DNA of 64,000 nucleotides from Paracoccus aminovorans. Its GTDB lineage: Bacteria; Pseudomonadota; Alphaproteobacteria; Rhodobacterales; Rhodobacteraceae. The stretch covers positions 1,826,321-1,890,320 of the forward strand of contig NZ_KQ955208.1 of assembly GCF_001546115.1 (NCBI RefSeq), written 5' to 3'. The position numbers and the translations under genes were made by a program. The notes under the pieces are model-generated. The model did not search any database and was not told where the DNA came from. It saw nothing but the letters and a program-made list of their open reading frames with translations. Positions 1-8,762 of the stretch are shown one piece after another (position 1 is the first letter of the stretch; every line of letters starts with the position of its first letter).

Positions 1-204
1 CGCTCCTATCCCGAGATGCTGATCCAGTCGCCGGTCTGGGCGCTTTCCGATGCCCGCGCCCACGCGCTGCGCAACCTGCTCGAGGGGACCGGCTTCGACA
101 GCACCCGCATCCAGCGCGTGACCGCCTATGCCGACCGCCGCAACCGCTCGGTCAACCCGATGGATCCGAACAACAACCGGATCGAAGTGATTTTACTCAG
201 ATGA
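1..204 (+). CDS. motB: Flagellar motor protein MotB, C-terminal end (partial)
   Basis: Only the last 67 codons are present; the reading frame is open from base 1, so the gene starts outside the window. The residues form the end of an OmpA/MotB peptidoglycan-binding domain: the stretch with SDARAHALRNLLE is the typical helix, and the final DPNNNRIEVILLR matches the NRRVEI-type ending of this domain. MotB anchors the stator to peptidoglycan and pairs with MotA, here encoded far away at 54711-55577. It lies 85 bp upstream of flgE on the same strand. OmpA-domain proteins can look alike at this end, but the flagellar neighbours favour MotB. Confidence 0.8.
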   Translation, partial: RSYPEMLIQSPVWALSDARAHALRNLLEGTGFDSTRIQRVTAYADRRNRSVNPMDPNNNRIEVILLR

Positions 205-224
205 CCGCCGCCGGCCGGAGCGCA

Positions 225-239
225 TTAGGGCCCTGTTAA
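225..239. promoter_or_regulatory. Candidate CtrA-type box upstream of flgE
   Basis: TTAG, seven bases, then TTAA, which is one mismatch from the alphaproteobacterial CtrA consensus TTAA-N7-TTAA. It sits about 50 bp before the flgE start in the motB-flgE gap. CtrA controls flagellar genes in many alphaproteobacteria. A similar motif lies in the other flagellar promoter region at 53289-53303. Binding is inferred. Confidence 0.4.
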
Positions 240-289
240 TCCCTCTCCGGCAGAATTCCCAGGAACGACTCAGACAGGATGACTGCAGA

Positions 290-1630
290 ATGTCCATCTC
301 TTCCGCCCTCAGCGCCGGGGTTTCCGGCCTGGCCGCCAACTCGACCCGGCTGGCCAATATCTCGGACAATATCGCGAACTCGGGCACCTACGGCTACAAG
401 CGCGTGGATACCGAATTCGAAAGCATGGTGATCAACCAGGGCCGGGGCGGTGGTCTTTACACCGCCGGCGGCGTGCGCGCCGCCACCGCGCGTGACGTCA
501 ACCAGCGCGGCAACCTGGTCACCACCTCGAACGCGCTGGACATCGCCATCACCGGCCGCGGCATGCTGCCGGTCGTCACCTCCTCCGCGGTGGCCTCGGG
601 CTACAGCACGCCGCGCGACCTGATGATGACCACCACCGGCTCGTTCGACACGGACGACCAAGGTTATCTGCGCACCAACTCCGGCCTGGTGCTGATGGGC
701 TGGCCGGCGAATGCCGACGGCACGATCCCGGCGCAGCCGCGCGATTCCGCGACCGGGCTGCAACCGATCCGCATCGACGGCAGCCAGACCGCCGCCGATC
801 CCACCACGCGCATCACCCTGGGCATCAACCTGCCGGCCGATGCTGCGGTCGGCGGCGCCACGGGCGACGCGCAGGAAATGAATGTCGAATATTTCGGCAA
901 TCTCGGCAATTCCGAACAGATGACCTTCACCTTCACCCCGGATGTTTCGGGCACGACGGGCAGCCGGTCGAACAGCTGGACGATGGAGGTGCGCGATTCC
1001 GCGATCATCGACGACGCGGCGACTGCCGCGGATGAATCGCTCATCGGCAGCTATACGCTGGAATTCGACAGCAGCGCGACCACTGGCGGCCGGCTGATGA
1101 ACGTCACGACCGGCTCGGGCGGCGCCTTCGATCCGGCCACCGGCGCGCTGACCGTGACCGGTGCGAACGGTCCCATGACCATCGACCTCGGCCGCTACGG
1201 CGCCAGCCAGGGCATCACGCAGCTGGCTTCGGATTTCTCCCCGGCCAATGCGACCAAGAACGGGTCTCCGGTCGGCAGCCTGACCGCGCTTGAAATCGAC
1301 GAGAACGGCTATATCCGCGCGACCTATGACACAGGCTTCACCCGCACCCTTTATCAGGTGCCGGTGGTCGACGTGCCGAACCCGAATGGCCTGATCGCGC
1401 TGGACGACCAGACCTACAAGGTTTCCCCCGATTCGGGCGCCTTCTACCTGTGGAACTCGGGCGACGGTCCGACCGGAGAGATCGCCGGCTACGCGCGCGA
1501 GGCATCGACGACCGACGTGGCGGCCGAGTTGACCGACCTTATCCAGACCCAGCGCGCCTATATGTCGAATGCGAAGGTCATCCAGACGGTCGACGAGATG
1601 TTGCAGGAAACCGCCAACCTGAAACGCTGA
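290..1630 (+). CDS. flgE: Flagellar hook protein FlgE
   Basis: This 446-residue protein builds the hook, the universal joint between basal body and filament, and is secreted by the flagellar export apparatus. The N-terminus (residues 1-45: SISSALSAGVSGLAANS, then SDNIANS and GYK) and the C-terminus (LIQTQRAYMSNAKVIQTVDEM) are the conserved D0/D1 coiled-coil segments of rod, hook and junction proteins. The middle is the variable Ser/Thr/Gly-rich domain. A purine-rich AGGA lies 10 bases before the ATG. It is followed after 57 bp by flgK. Codon use is strongly GC-rich, in contrast to the flgK-flgL-flgI genes that follow. Confidence 0.93.
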   Translation: MSISSALSAGVSGLAANSTRLANISDNIANSGTYGYKRVDTEFESMVINQGRGGGLYTAGGVRAATARDVNQRGNLVTTSNALDIAITGRGMLPVVTSSAVASGYSTPRDLMMTTTGSFDTDDQGYLRTNSGLVLMGWPANADGTIPAQPRDSATGLQPIRIDGSQTAADPTTRITLGINLPADAAVGGATGDAQEMNVEYFGNLGNSEQMTFTFTPDVSGTTGSRSNSWTMEVRDSAIIDDAATAADESLIGSYTLEFDSSATTGGRLMNVTTGSGGAFDPATGALTVTGANGPMTIDLGRYGASQGITQLASDFSPANATKNGSPVGSLTALEIDENGYIRATYDTGFTRTLYQVPVVDVPNPNGLIALDDQTYKVSPDSGAFYLWNSGDGPTGEIAGYAREASTTDVAAELTDLIQTQRAYMSNAKVIQTVDEMLQETANLKR

Positions 1631-1687
1631 TAACGCCACCGGGGCAAGAAGGGCTTGCCCCGGCGCACCGCCAATCGGAGCTGTTGC

Positions 1688-3145
1688 ATGAGTATTTCGT
1701 CCGCAATTTCCAACGCCGTTTCGGGCCTGACCGCGGCCTCGCGGGGCACCGAGCTGGTGTCCTCCAACATCGCGAACGCACTCACGCCCGGCTATGCCCG
1801 GCGCGAACTCGAGCTTTCATCCCGCCCGTCCGAGCGTGGCGGTGGCGTTAATGTGGCAGGGGTCGATCGCATCCTGAACGCCGGGTTGCTCGCCGACAGC
1901 CGCCTTACGCAAGCCGATGTCGGTGCATCGGGAACGACATCGGCCCTTCATGTCGCAATGGAGCAACTGTTTGGAACCGGCCAGGAGGCGTCTTCCCTGG
2001 GTCAGATGCTGACGGCCTTTGAATCCGCCCTGACCAGCGCGGCCGCTCGTCCCGACAATGAGACGCAGCTGGGCAATGTGCTGACGGCCGCCACCGGCTT
2101 GGCCGACAAGCTGAACACCATGTCCGAAAGCATCCAGGCCGAGCGCACGGCGGCAGACAGTGCCATCAGCAAGGATGTCGCGCGCCTCAATGCGGCGCTT
2201 GAGCAGGTCGCCGTGCTCAACAAGCAGATCGTCAGCCTTTCGGCGCAGGGCAAGGATGCATCTTCCCTTGTGGACACCCGGCAGGCTGTGATCGACGGGA
2301 TCGCGGATATCGTGCCTGTCAAGGAAGTGCCTCGGGAAAATGGCCGCATCGCGCTTTTCACCGTCGGCGGCGCCATCCTGCTTGACGGCACCGAGCCCGC
2401 GAGCATCAGCTTTGAAAGCGCCGGAAACATTACTCCGCAAATGTCCCTGGCCAATGGCGCGCTGGCAAGGTTGACGTTCAATGGCAAGGAACTGAGCGCC
2501 GGGCAGATGGACATGTTCAGCGGCGGGACCATCAGTGCCAATTTCGCCATCCGGGATGAGGTGGCGCCCGAATATCAGCAGCAGATCGATGGGTTCGCGC
2601 GCGAGATCTATGACAGATTGGCCGATCCCGCGGTCGATCCGTCTCTGAATACCAGCGGGCCCGGCATCTTCACAGATGCGCAAGGTGTCCTGGATCCTGC
2701 CGATGAAACCGGCTTTGCCGGTCGCATCTCGGTAACCGCGCTGATCGATCCCGCAGCTGGCGGCGATTTATGGCGCATCCGTGCCGGCGTGAACGCCGCA
2801 AACTCTGGAGATTCCGGGGACAGCGGCCTGCTGGGCCGCCTGAGCTCTGCTCTTTCGACAGCGCGGCTGCCCGCCTCGGGAAACCTGACTCAACAATCGC
2901 GAAGCCTGCAGAGCCTCGCCGCGCATCTTTCGTCCTTTGCCTCCACCAATCGAATTCAGGCAGAAGCCACCGCGTTGCAGGACAGCGCGCATCAGAACAG
3001 TCTGAAAACAGCCTTGCTGGCGGACGGCGTGGATACCGACAAGGAGATGGAAAGCCTCCTGGCGCTGGAGCGAGCCTATTCCGCCAATGCGAAGGTCTTT
3101 CAGACCGCAAACGACATGCTTGATGCTATTCTGAGGTTGACATGA
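1688..3145 (+). CDS. flgK: Flagellar hook-associated protein FlgK (HAP1)
   Basis: A 485-residue hook-filament junction protein. The N-terminus (SISSAISNAVSGLTAASRG, then SSNIANALTPGYARRE) and the C-terminus (LLALERAYSANAKVFQTAND) are the conserved coiled-coil ends of FlgK. I chose the ATG at 1688, preceded by GGAG at 7 bases, over an in-frame ATG at 1655 that would add 11 unconserved residues. The stop overlaps the flgL start by 4 bases (ATGA), so translation is probably coupled. Third-base choice is visibly less GC-biased than in flgE, a change that continues through flgI. Confidence 0.92.
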   Translation: MSISSAISNAVSGLTAASRGTELVSSNIANALTPGYARRELELSSRPSERGGGVNVAGVDRILNAGLLADSRLTQADVGASGTTSALHVAMEQLFGTGQEASSLGQMLTAFESALTSAAARPDNETQLGNVLTAATGLADKLNTMSESIQAERTAADSAISKDVARLNAALEQVAVLNKQIVSLSAQGKDASSLVDTRQAVIDGIADIVPVKEVPRENGRIALFTVGGAILLDGTEPASISFESAGNITPQMSLANGALARLTFNGKELSAGQMDMFSGGTISANFAIRDEVAPEYQQQIDGFAREIYDRLADPAVDPSLNTSGPGIFTDAQGVLDPADETGFAGRISVTALIDPAAGGDLWRIRAGVNAANSGDSGDSGLLGRLSSALSTARLPASGNLTQQSRSLQSLAAHLSSFASTNRIQAEATALQDSAHQNSLKTALLADGVDTDKEMESLLALERAYSANAKVFQTANDMLDAILRLT

Positions 3146-4161
3146 CATCCTTCAACTCGATCGGTGATCTTTCGCGCACCTTCCAGCTTCGCCTTGGTCA
3201 GAGTTCATTGAAAAGTCGGCTTGATCAGCTGACCCAGGAGATGATGACGGGCATCAAGACGGATGTCCCCAAAGCGCTGGGCGGAGATCTGCACAAGATC
3301 TCGCATATCGAGGGGCGGCTGGCCATGCTGAGTTCCTTTCAGCTGAATGCATCCGAGGCTCAAGCGCAGTTTCAAGCCATGCAGACTGCGCTGGAAAGCA
3401 TCAAGGACACCGTGGACGATCTTGGACCAAGCCTGCTCACTCAGGCCGGAGGCTCGGACGAGAACCAACTTCGGTCACAACTTGGTGGCATCGAGCAGAA
3501 CTTCCGCTCGATGTTCAGCACCTTGAATACCAATGTCGCAGGGCGCTACCTGTTTTCCGGATCCCGTTCCGATACGGCGCCGCTCGGCAGCTTTGATGAC
3601 ATGATGACGGCTTTGGGCACGGCAGTCTCTGGCGCTACGACGGCCTCGGATATCGCAGCGCGCGTTGACGCTTGGTTCGATGCTCCGGCCGGTGCAGGCG
3701 GCTTCCTGGATACCACTTTCCAGGGCAGCGACAGCGGCAGCACCTCCCTGGCCGTATCCCCCGACAGCCAGGTCAGCATGAGCTTGACCGCAAACTCTTC
3801 GACATTGCGCGATACGCTGAAAGGCATGGCCATCATGGCATATGCCTCGGAAGCCGGCACGGGCGTTGACGGGGCGACGCTGCGCGATCTGTTTACCGAA
3901 GCAGGTTCACGGCTGGTGAAAGGAAGCACCGGATTGATCGGTGCCGCTGCCGATCTTGGTCAAAGGCAGGCCGTCGTCACGCAAGCGCAGACCCGAAATG
4001 GCGCCGAGGTCACGGCGCTGTCTGTCGCCCGATCAAACCTCATAAATGCCGATCCTTACGAGACGGCCACGGCCCTCGAGGAAGTGGAAGCCAAGATCGA
4101 AAGCCTATATGCGCTTACCGCGCGTCTCTCGCGTCTCAATCTGACTGATTACCTGTCATGA
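3142..4161 (+). CDS. flgL: Flagellar hook-associated protein FlgL (HAP3)
   Basis: A 339-residue protein of the flagellin/FlgL family that completes the hook-filament junction. Near the N-terminus it has the coiled-coil segment SLKSRLDQLTQEMMTG, and around residue 133 AGRYLFSGSRSDTAPL, the GrylFsGs hallmark of FlgL. The C-terminal helix (ALEEVEAKIESLYALTARLS) matches the flagellin-like end. It overlaps flgK by 4 bases upstream and flgI by 4 bases downstream, so the three genes form one tightly coupled unit. No flagellin gene is present in the window. Confidence 0.9.
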   Translation: MTSFNSIGDLSRTFQLRLGQSSLKSRLDQLTQEMMTGIKTDVPKALGGDLHKISHIEGRLAMLSSFQLNASEAQAQFQAMQTALESIKDTVDDLGPSLLTQAGGSDENQLRSQLGGIEQNFRSMFSTLNTNVAGRYLFSGSRSDTAPLGSFDDMMTALGTAVSGATTASDIAARVDAWFDAPAGAGGFLDTTFQGSDSGSTSLAVSPDSQVSMSLTANSSTLRDTLKGMAIMAYASEAGTGVDGATLRDLFTEAGSRLVKGSTGLIGAAADLGQRQAVVTQAQTRNGAEVTALSVARSNLINADPYETATALEEVEAKIESLYALTARLSRLNLTDYLS

Positions 4162-5258
4162 GATTTCTTTTCATCCTTCTGGCGGCCCTTGGCTTTGCGC
4201 AACTCGCAGTCGCTGCGCCTGTCCGTATCAAGGATCTCGCGAATGTGGACGGAGTGCGGGGAAACGATCTCGTGGGCTACGGTCTGGTCGTCGGCCTCAA
4301 TGGTTCGGGCGACAGCCTGCGGAACGCGCCATTCACAGAAGAGATCATGGCCGGATTGCTCGAGCGTTTGGGAGTCAACGTCACCGACGAAGCGTTCCGA
4401 CCAAAGAACGTTGCGGCGGTGATTGTCACAGCTGCGCTGCCGCCTTTCGCGCGCGCAGGCTCCCAGATCGATGTGAATGTGGCGGCTATCGGTGATGCAA
4501 AGAGCCTGCTTGGCGGCACTCTGGTGATGACGCCGCTGAATGCGGCCGACGGCGAAATCTATGCTGTCGCCCAAGGGGCCGTTCTTGCCGCGGGCGCGGA
4601 GGCTTCCGGAGCGGCTGCTTCGGTCGTCCAAGGCGTCCCCACAACAGGTACGATACCCTCGGGCGGAAGGGTGGAGAGAGAGGTGGCTTTCGACTTTTCG
4701 CAAATGACCAATTTGCGGTTGGCCCTGCGAAATCCGGATTTTACAACGGCTGCACGTGTAGAGGCCGCAATAAATCGCAAGCTTGGCCGCGGACTGGCAG
4801 AGCTTGTCGATTCTGGAACTATTTCCATCAACTCCACTGTTCTGGGCAACGTCAATCCCGCGCGCCTTATGGGGCAGATCGAGAATATTACCGTGGAACC
4901 GGAAGCTGCGGCCAGGGTCGTTATCGATCACAAGTCGGGAACCATCGTGATGGGAGAGGATGTCAGAATTTCCCGCGTGGCGGTTTCGCAAGGCAATCTG
5001 ACTCTTCGCGTTCGCGAGGCACCGGTCGTGTCTCAGCCTAATCCGTTCGCTCCTGGGGAAACCGTGGTCGTGCCGCGCACGCAAGCCGAGATAACGCAAG
5101 AGCCCGGTATCGGATTTGCGGAAGTATCGGGTGAATCGTCCTTGTCAGAGGTGGTCGCGGGTCTTAACGCGTTGGGAATTCGGCCAAGAGACATGATTGA
5201 TATCCTGAAAGCCATCCATGCGGCGGGGGCGTTGCACGCCGAATTTGTCGTGAACTAA
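4158..5258 (+). CDS. flgI: Flagellar P-ring protein FlgI
   Basis: A 366-residue periplasmic protein that forms the P-ring bushing around the rod in the peptidoglycan layer. Residues 1-19 are a Sec signal peptide (MRFLFILLAALGFAQLAVAA). The mature start, VRIKDLANVDGVRGNDLVGYG, is the FlgI signature, followed by VVGLNGSGDS and, near the C-terminus, LNALGIRPRDMIDILKAI. Length is normal for the family. It overlaps flgL by 4 bases and is the last intact gene of this flagellar block. A decayed insertion sequence begins directly downstream. Confidence 0.95.
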   Translation: MRFLFILLAALGFAQLAVAAPVRIKDLANVDGVRGNDLVGYGLVVGLNGSGDSLRNAPFTEEIMAGLLERLGVNVTDEAFRPKNVAAVIVTAALPPFARAGSQIDVNVAAIGDAKSLLGGTLVMTPLNAADGEIYAVAQGAVLAAGAEASGAAASVVQGVPTTGTIPSGGRVEREVAFDFSQMTNLRLALRNPDFTTAARVEAAINRKLGRGLAELVDSGTISINSTVLGNVNPARLMGQIENITVEPEAAARVVIDHKSGTIVMGEDVRISRVAVSQGNLTLRVREAPVVSQPNPFAPGETVVVPRTQAEITQEPGIGFAEVSGESSLSEVVAGLNALGIRPRDMIDILKAIHAAGALHAEFVVN

Positions 5259-5379
5259 GGGGAATCCCCTATGGTTAAGGGAATGCGAACCGGCTCTATC
5301 GGCTCTGATGATGTGACCGCTCCCCGACGGCATCACTGTGCCAAGGTGGGTCTTCGAGGATCCAGATAGGAGAGCGATC

Positions 5380-6377
5380 ATGTCTGAGATTATCACGGTC
5401 GGGTTCGAGCTGGCGAAGAATGTGTTTCAGGCGCATGGTGCTGACGCCTTGGGCGGGCGGTTCTGCGCAAGAAGCTGAGACGCGATAAGGTGCTTGCATT
5501 TCAGGTAGTTGCGGCCGTGCGTCGTGGCAATGGAAGCCTGCGGCGGCGCTCGCTTTTGGGGCCGCGAGATCGGCAAGCGAGGCCACGAGGTCCGTCTCAT
5601 CCCGCCCGCCTACGTCAAACCCTTCGTGAAGCGGCAGAAGAACGACGCTGTCGATGCTGAAGCGATTTGCGAAGCGGCCATGCGCCCGACGATGCGCTTC
5701 GTGCCCCGTCAAAAGCAAAAAGACCCAAGGGGCCGCCATGGTGTTTCGTATCCGCGAGTTGCTGATCCGGCAGCGGACACAGGCGATCAATGCGCTTCGC
5801 GGCCGGGTGAGTTCGGGCAGATCGTGCCGCAGGGGGCCGCCAACACGGCGCGACTGATCGCTGTCGTCGAGGACCCCGACAGCGGGGTTGCCCGCCGATG
5901 CCATTGCCACGCTGAAGGTGCTTGTCGGCGCTCTCACCCATCTGGAGGTGGAGATCGGCAAGCTCGACATCGAGATCGCTCGCCGGGCCAAGGAGAACGT
6001 GGTAGCCCGACGGCTGATGACGGTGCCCGGCATCGGGCCGCTGATCGCCACGGCAATCGCGGTCCTGGCTCTACCGCCCGAGCCGCGAGGTGCTGACGTT
6101 CCGCCAGCATTCCCCGGAGGCAAGCAGCGCCTCGGAGCCACGACGAGGATGGGCGAGCGATCCTTGCGTCGGCTGCGGATCATCGGGGCGAACAGCCGTC
6201 AAGCGGCACGTCCATGCCGGAGCCTGACCGTGCACGTGGCTGGGCAAGGTGCTGACACGCAAGCCGCCGATGCTGGTGCGGGTGGCGCTGGCGAACAAGA
6301 TGGCGCGCATCGTCGGAGCGAAAGAGGGCAAAGAGCAGTTTGGCGCAATAGTCGTGAGACGGGACCGGCAGACCTAG
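5380..6377 (+). pseudogene. IS110-family (IS1111-like) transposase, multiple frameshifts
   Basis: Translated pieces in alternating frames line up as one IS110-family transposase. The first is the start MSEIITVGFELAKNVFQAHG (to 5478). A second frame from 5509 gives VVAMEACGG, WGREIGKRGHEVRLIPP and VKRQKNDAVDAEAICEA. A third from about 5710 gives VFRIRELLIRQRTQAINALRG. A fourth from about 5888 gives LPADAIATLKVL, RRLMTVPGIGPLIATAIAVL and KQRLGATTRMGERSLRRL, the C-terminal transposase domain. At least three frameshifts or small deletions separate them. The usual first catalytic Asp in the G-x-D-x-AKN motif reads Glu here (GFELAKN). The gene cannot make a full protein. Confidence 0.8.
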
Positions 6378-6601
6378 GGTGCAACAGGGTGCCTTCGAGC
6401 ACGCGGCTTTGATCTGGACCCGACCTGCGGATACATACGGGCCCGCGGCCTGAAGATGGTCGCAACAGAGGTCGGAGACATGTCAGCACCCGGTGACGCG
6501 CCAAGAGCAACTCCGAAAATATCTCTTGCGCAAGGGGCGGTTACACATGTTGCACAAACCGAGCGAGGGATTTATGGTGTGAATACAGCGTGGTAGTTGG
6601 A

Positions 6602-6818
6602 TGGCATGAGCAGATCGGCACCGCCGACTACAAGGCCCGGAACGAGCCAGCCTACGACGAAGCGCTCGAGGGCCGCGGCTCGCTGTCGATCTGGTTCGGC
6701 CGGCCATGAGCGGGGAAGCTCCCACCGGCAAGCGTGGCCGTCAGCCCGACGACAGTGCCGCGATCCAGGCTGTCTGACCATGGAAATGCGGTTTGGCATG
6801 GTGCGCCGTCACACCTCC
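6602..6818 (+). pseudogene. IS5-family transposase, N-terminal fragment
   Basis: Three consecutive frames give parts of one IS5-family N-terminus: YKARNEPAYDEALEGRGSLSIWF (first frame, stop at 6707), then APTGKRGRQPDDSAAIQA (second frame), then LTMEMRFGMVRRHTS (third frame). In intact family members these read as a continuous NWPAYN-ALKRRGSL-IWF, GKRGRQ-YSDAAIQ and CLTMKVLFGM-LRQT series. The rest of the transposase is missing, and the fragment ends next to the stop of the HIT-family gene at 6825. It is a truncated remnant of a separate element from the IS110 copy upstream. Confidence 0.65.
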
Positions 6819-6824
6819 GCCCAT

Positions 6825-7262
6825 TCAGGCCGGAAAAGCCGCCGCCAAATCGCCCGCGATCCGCGCGCCGTCCTCTGCCGGCAGTTGTGGCGGCTGGGTG
6901 AAGTCCAGAACCCCGTCCTTCAGATAGGCCTGGGACGACACGTCGTGGACGTGATGCATCGGCACGACATGGGCATGGGCATGGGCGACATGGATGCCGG
7001 TATAGAACAGCGCCACCCGCTCGACCCCGTAGAGCGCCTTCATGTGCCGAGAGAGCCTTTGCGCGCAGCTGGTGATGCGGGTGGCCAGATCCTCGGGCAG
7101 ATCCTCGAACCAGGGATAGTGCTGCTTGGGAATGATCAGGCAATGCCCGGGGCGGATCGGATGCAGGTCGAGAAAGGCCAGGATATGGTCATCCTCATGC
7201 ACGCGATGCGCGGGCAATTCCCCGCGCGCGATACGGCAGAACAGGCAGTCGTCACCGGACAT
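6825..7262 (-). CDS. HIT family protein (histidine-triad hydrolase)
   Basis: A 145-residue small cytosolic protein of the histidine-triad superfamily, which hydrolyses or transfers nucleoside monophosphates. The N-terminal CLFCRIARGELPAHRV and the C-terminal triad HVAHAHAHVVP (H-x-H-x-H) are diagnostic. The nucleotide substrate cannot be told from sequence. Of three possible ATG codons, the one at 7262 is best placed behind a GAGG at 6 bases; 7268 and 7274 would add 2 or 4 residues. It lies 51 bp downstream of ahcY on the same strand, and its 3' end abuts an IS5 fragment. Confidence 0.88.
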   Translation of the reverse strand: MSGDDCLFCRIARGELPAHRVHEDDHILAFLDLHPIRPGHCLIIPKQHYPWFEDLPEDLATRITSCAQRLSRHMKALYGVERVALFYTGIHVAHAHAHVVPMHHVHDVSSQAYLKDGVLDFTQPPQLPAEDGARIAGDLAAAFPA

Positions 7263-7313
7263 GGGCATCCTCATCGGGCGGGCGCGCGGCCGCCAGGGGC
7301 CGCGCGGCGGGGA

Positions 7314-8705
7314 TCAGTAGCGGTAATGCTCGGGCTTGAACGGGCCTTCGGGCGTCACGCCGATGTAATCGGCCTGTTCGCGCGACAGCCGGGTCAGCTT
7401 GACGCCGATCCGGTCCAGGTGCAGCCGCGCGACCTTTTCGTCCAGCGCCTTGGGCAGGATATAGACGCCCGGCGCGTAGTCGTCGCCCTTGGTCCACAGC
7501 TCGATCTGCGCCAGCACCTGGTTGGTGAAGCTTGCGGACATGACGAAGCTTGGGTGGCCGGTGGCATTGCCGAGGTTCAAGAGCCGCCCCTCGGACAGCA
7601 GGATGATGCGGCTGCCCGAGGGCATCTCGATCATGTCCACCTGCTCCTTGATATTGGTCCATTTGTGGTTGCGCAGGGCGGCGACCTGGATCTCGTTGTC
7701 GAAATGGCCGATGTTGCCGACGATGGCCATGTCCTTCATCTCGCGCATGTGCTCGATGCGGATCACGTCCTTGTTGCCGGTGGTGGTGACGAAGATGTCG
7801 GCGCTGGCGACCACATCCTCCAGCACCACGACCTCGAACCCGTCCATGGCGGCCTGCAGGGCGCAGATCGGATCGACCTCGGTGACCTTGACCCGGGCGC
7901 CGGCGCCGCGCAGCGAGGCGGCCGAGCCCTTGCCGACGTCGCCATAGCCGCAGACCACGGCGACCTTGCCGGCCATCATCACGTCGGTGGCGCGGCGGAT
8001 GCCGTCGACCAGCGATTCCTTGCAGCCGTATTTATTGTCGAATTTCGACTTGGTGACCGAGTCGTTCACGTTGATCGCCGGGAAGGGCAGCAGCCCCTTC
8101 TTGTGCAGGTCATAGAGGCGATGCACGCCGGTGGTGGTTTCCTCGGACACGCCGCGCAGCGCCGCGCGCTGGTGGGTGAACCAGCCGGGCGAGGCCGCCA
8201 GCCGCTTGCGGATCTGCGCGAACAGCGCCTCTTCCTCTTCGCTGGTCGGCACGTCGATCAGCCCGGTCTCGCCGGCCTCGACCCGCGCGCCCAGCAGGAC
8301 ATACATGGTCGCGTCGCCGCCGTCGTCCAGGATCATGTTGGCGGTGCCTTCCGCGAACTGGAAGATCTGGTCGGTATAGGACCAGTATTCCGGCAGCGTC
8401 TCGCCCTTGATGGCAAAGACCGGGATGCCGGCCTTCGCGATCGCCGCCGCGGCATGGTCCTGGGTCGAGAAGATGTTGCAGGACGCCCAGCGCACTTCGG
8501 CGCCCAAGGCCACCAGCGTCTCGATCAGCACCGCGGTCTGCACGGTCATGTGCAGCGAACCGGCGATGCGGGCGCCGGCCAGCGGCTTCGCTTCGCCGTA
8601 TTCGGCGCGCAGGGCCATCAGCCCGGGCATCTCGGTCTCGGCGATGTCCAGCTCCTTGCGGCCGAAATCGGCCAGGGAGATGTCACGGATGATGTGGTCG
8701 GTCAT
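7314..8705 (-). CDS. ahcY: Adenosylhomocysteinase (S-adenosyl-L-homocysteine hydrolase)
   Basis: A 463-residue NAD-dependent cytosolic enzyme that splits S-adenosylhomocysteine into adenosine and homocysteine, clearing the inhibitory product of SAM-dependent methylations. Diagnostic motifs: [17 protein letters not shown] (about residues 95-110), the lysine-containing [13 protein letters not shown], the NAD-binding [15 protein letters not shown], and the C-terminal [12 protein letters not shown] ending in the usual Tyr. Length is normal. An exported-protein gene ends 57 bp upstream; the gap is too short and unstructured for the SAH riboswitch found before ahcY in some bacteria. Confidence 0.97.
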   Translation of the reverse strand: MTDHIIRDISLADFGRKELDIAETEMPGLMALRAEYGEAKPLAGARIAGSLHMTVQTAVLIETLVALGAEVRWASCNIFSTQDHAAAAIAKAGIPVFAIKGETLPEYWSYTDQIFQFAEGTANMILDDGGDATMYVLLGARVEAGETGLIDVPTSEEEEALFAQIRKRLAASPGWFTHQRAALRGVSEETTTGVHRLYDLHKKGLLPFPAINVNDSVTKSKFDNKYGCKESLVDGIRRATDVMMAGKVAVVCGYGDVGKGSAASLRGAGARVKVTEVDPICALQAAMDGFEVVVLEDVVASADIFVTTTGNKDVIRIEHMREMKDMAIVGNIGHFDNEIQVAALRNHKWTNIKEQVDMIEMPSGSRIILLSEGRLLNLGNATGHPSFVMSASFTNQVLAQIELWTKGDDYAPGVYILPKALDEKVARLHLDRIGVKLTRLSREQADYIGVTPEGPFKPEHYRY

Positions 8706-8762
8706 GGATGCCTCGCGCAGCTTGTCGCGGCGGCCATACCATTCCCGGCGCTGCGGCGCAAA

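Larger units (their letters stand above)
5272..6824 (+). mobile_element. Scar of two decayed insertion sequences (IS110 family, then IS5 family)
   Basis: The stretch between flgI and the HIT-family gene holds no intact gene. From about 5380 to 6377 it is a frameshifted IS110-family transposase. Around 6602-6818 it is an N-terminal IS5-family transposase fragment. The 225 bp between them (6378-6601) show no recognisable coding and probably hold the right end of the first element and the left end of the second. I could not fix the ends or find target duplications, so the outer limits are approximate. Confidence 0.65.

Noticed and set aside
236..1639. Long - strand reading frames opposite flgE, flgI, ftsK, tamB and recQ
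   Set aside because: These are antisense shadows caused by high GC: low-complexity His/Arg/Ala/Gly composition, no motifs, and a real gene on the other strand.
5258..5271. Terminator behind flgI (AGGGG-AAT-CCCCT)
   Set aside because: The stem is only 5 bp, includes the flgI stop region, and is not followed by a T-run; it may belong to the IS edge instead.
8706..8762. SAH or SAM riboswitch upstream of ahcY
   Set aside because: Only 57 bp are available and no paired elements of the known classes are visible.
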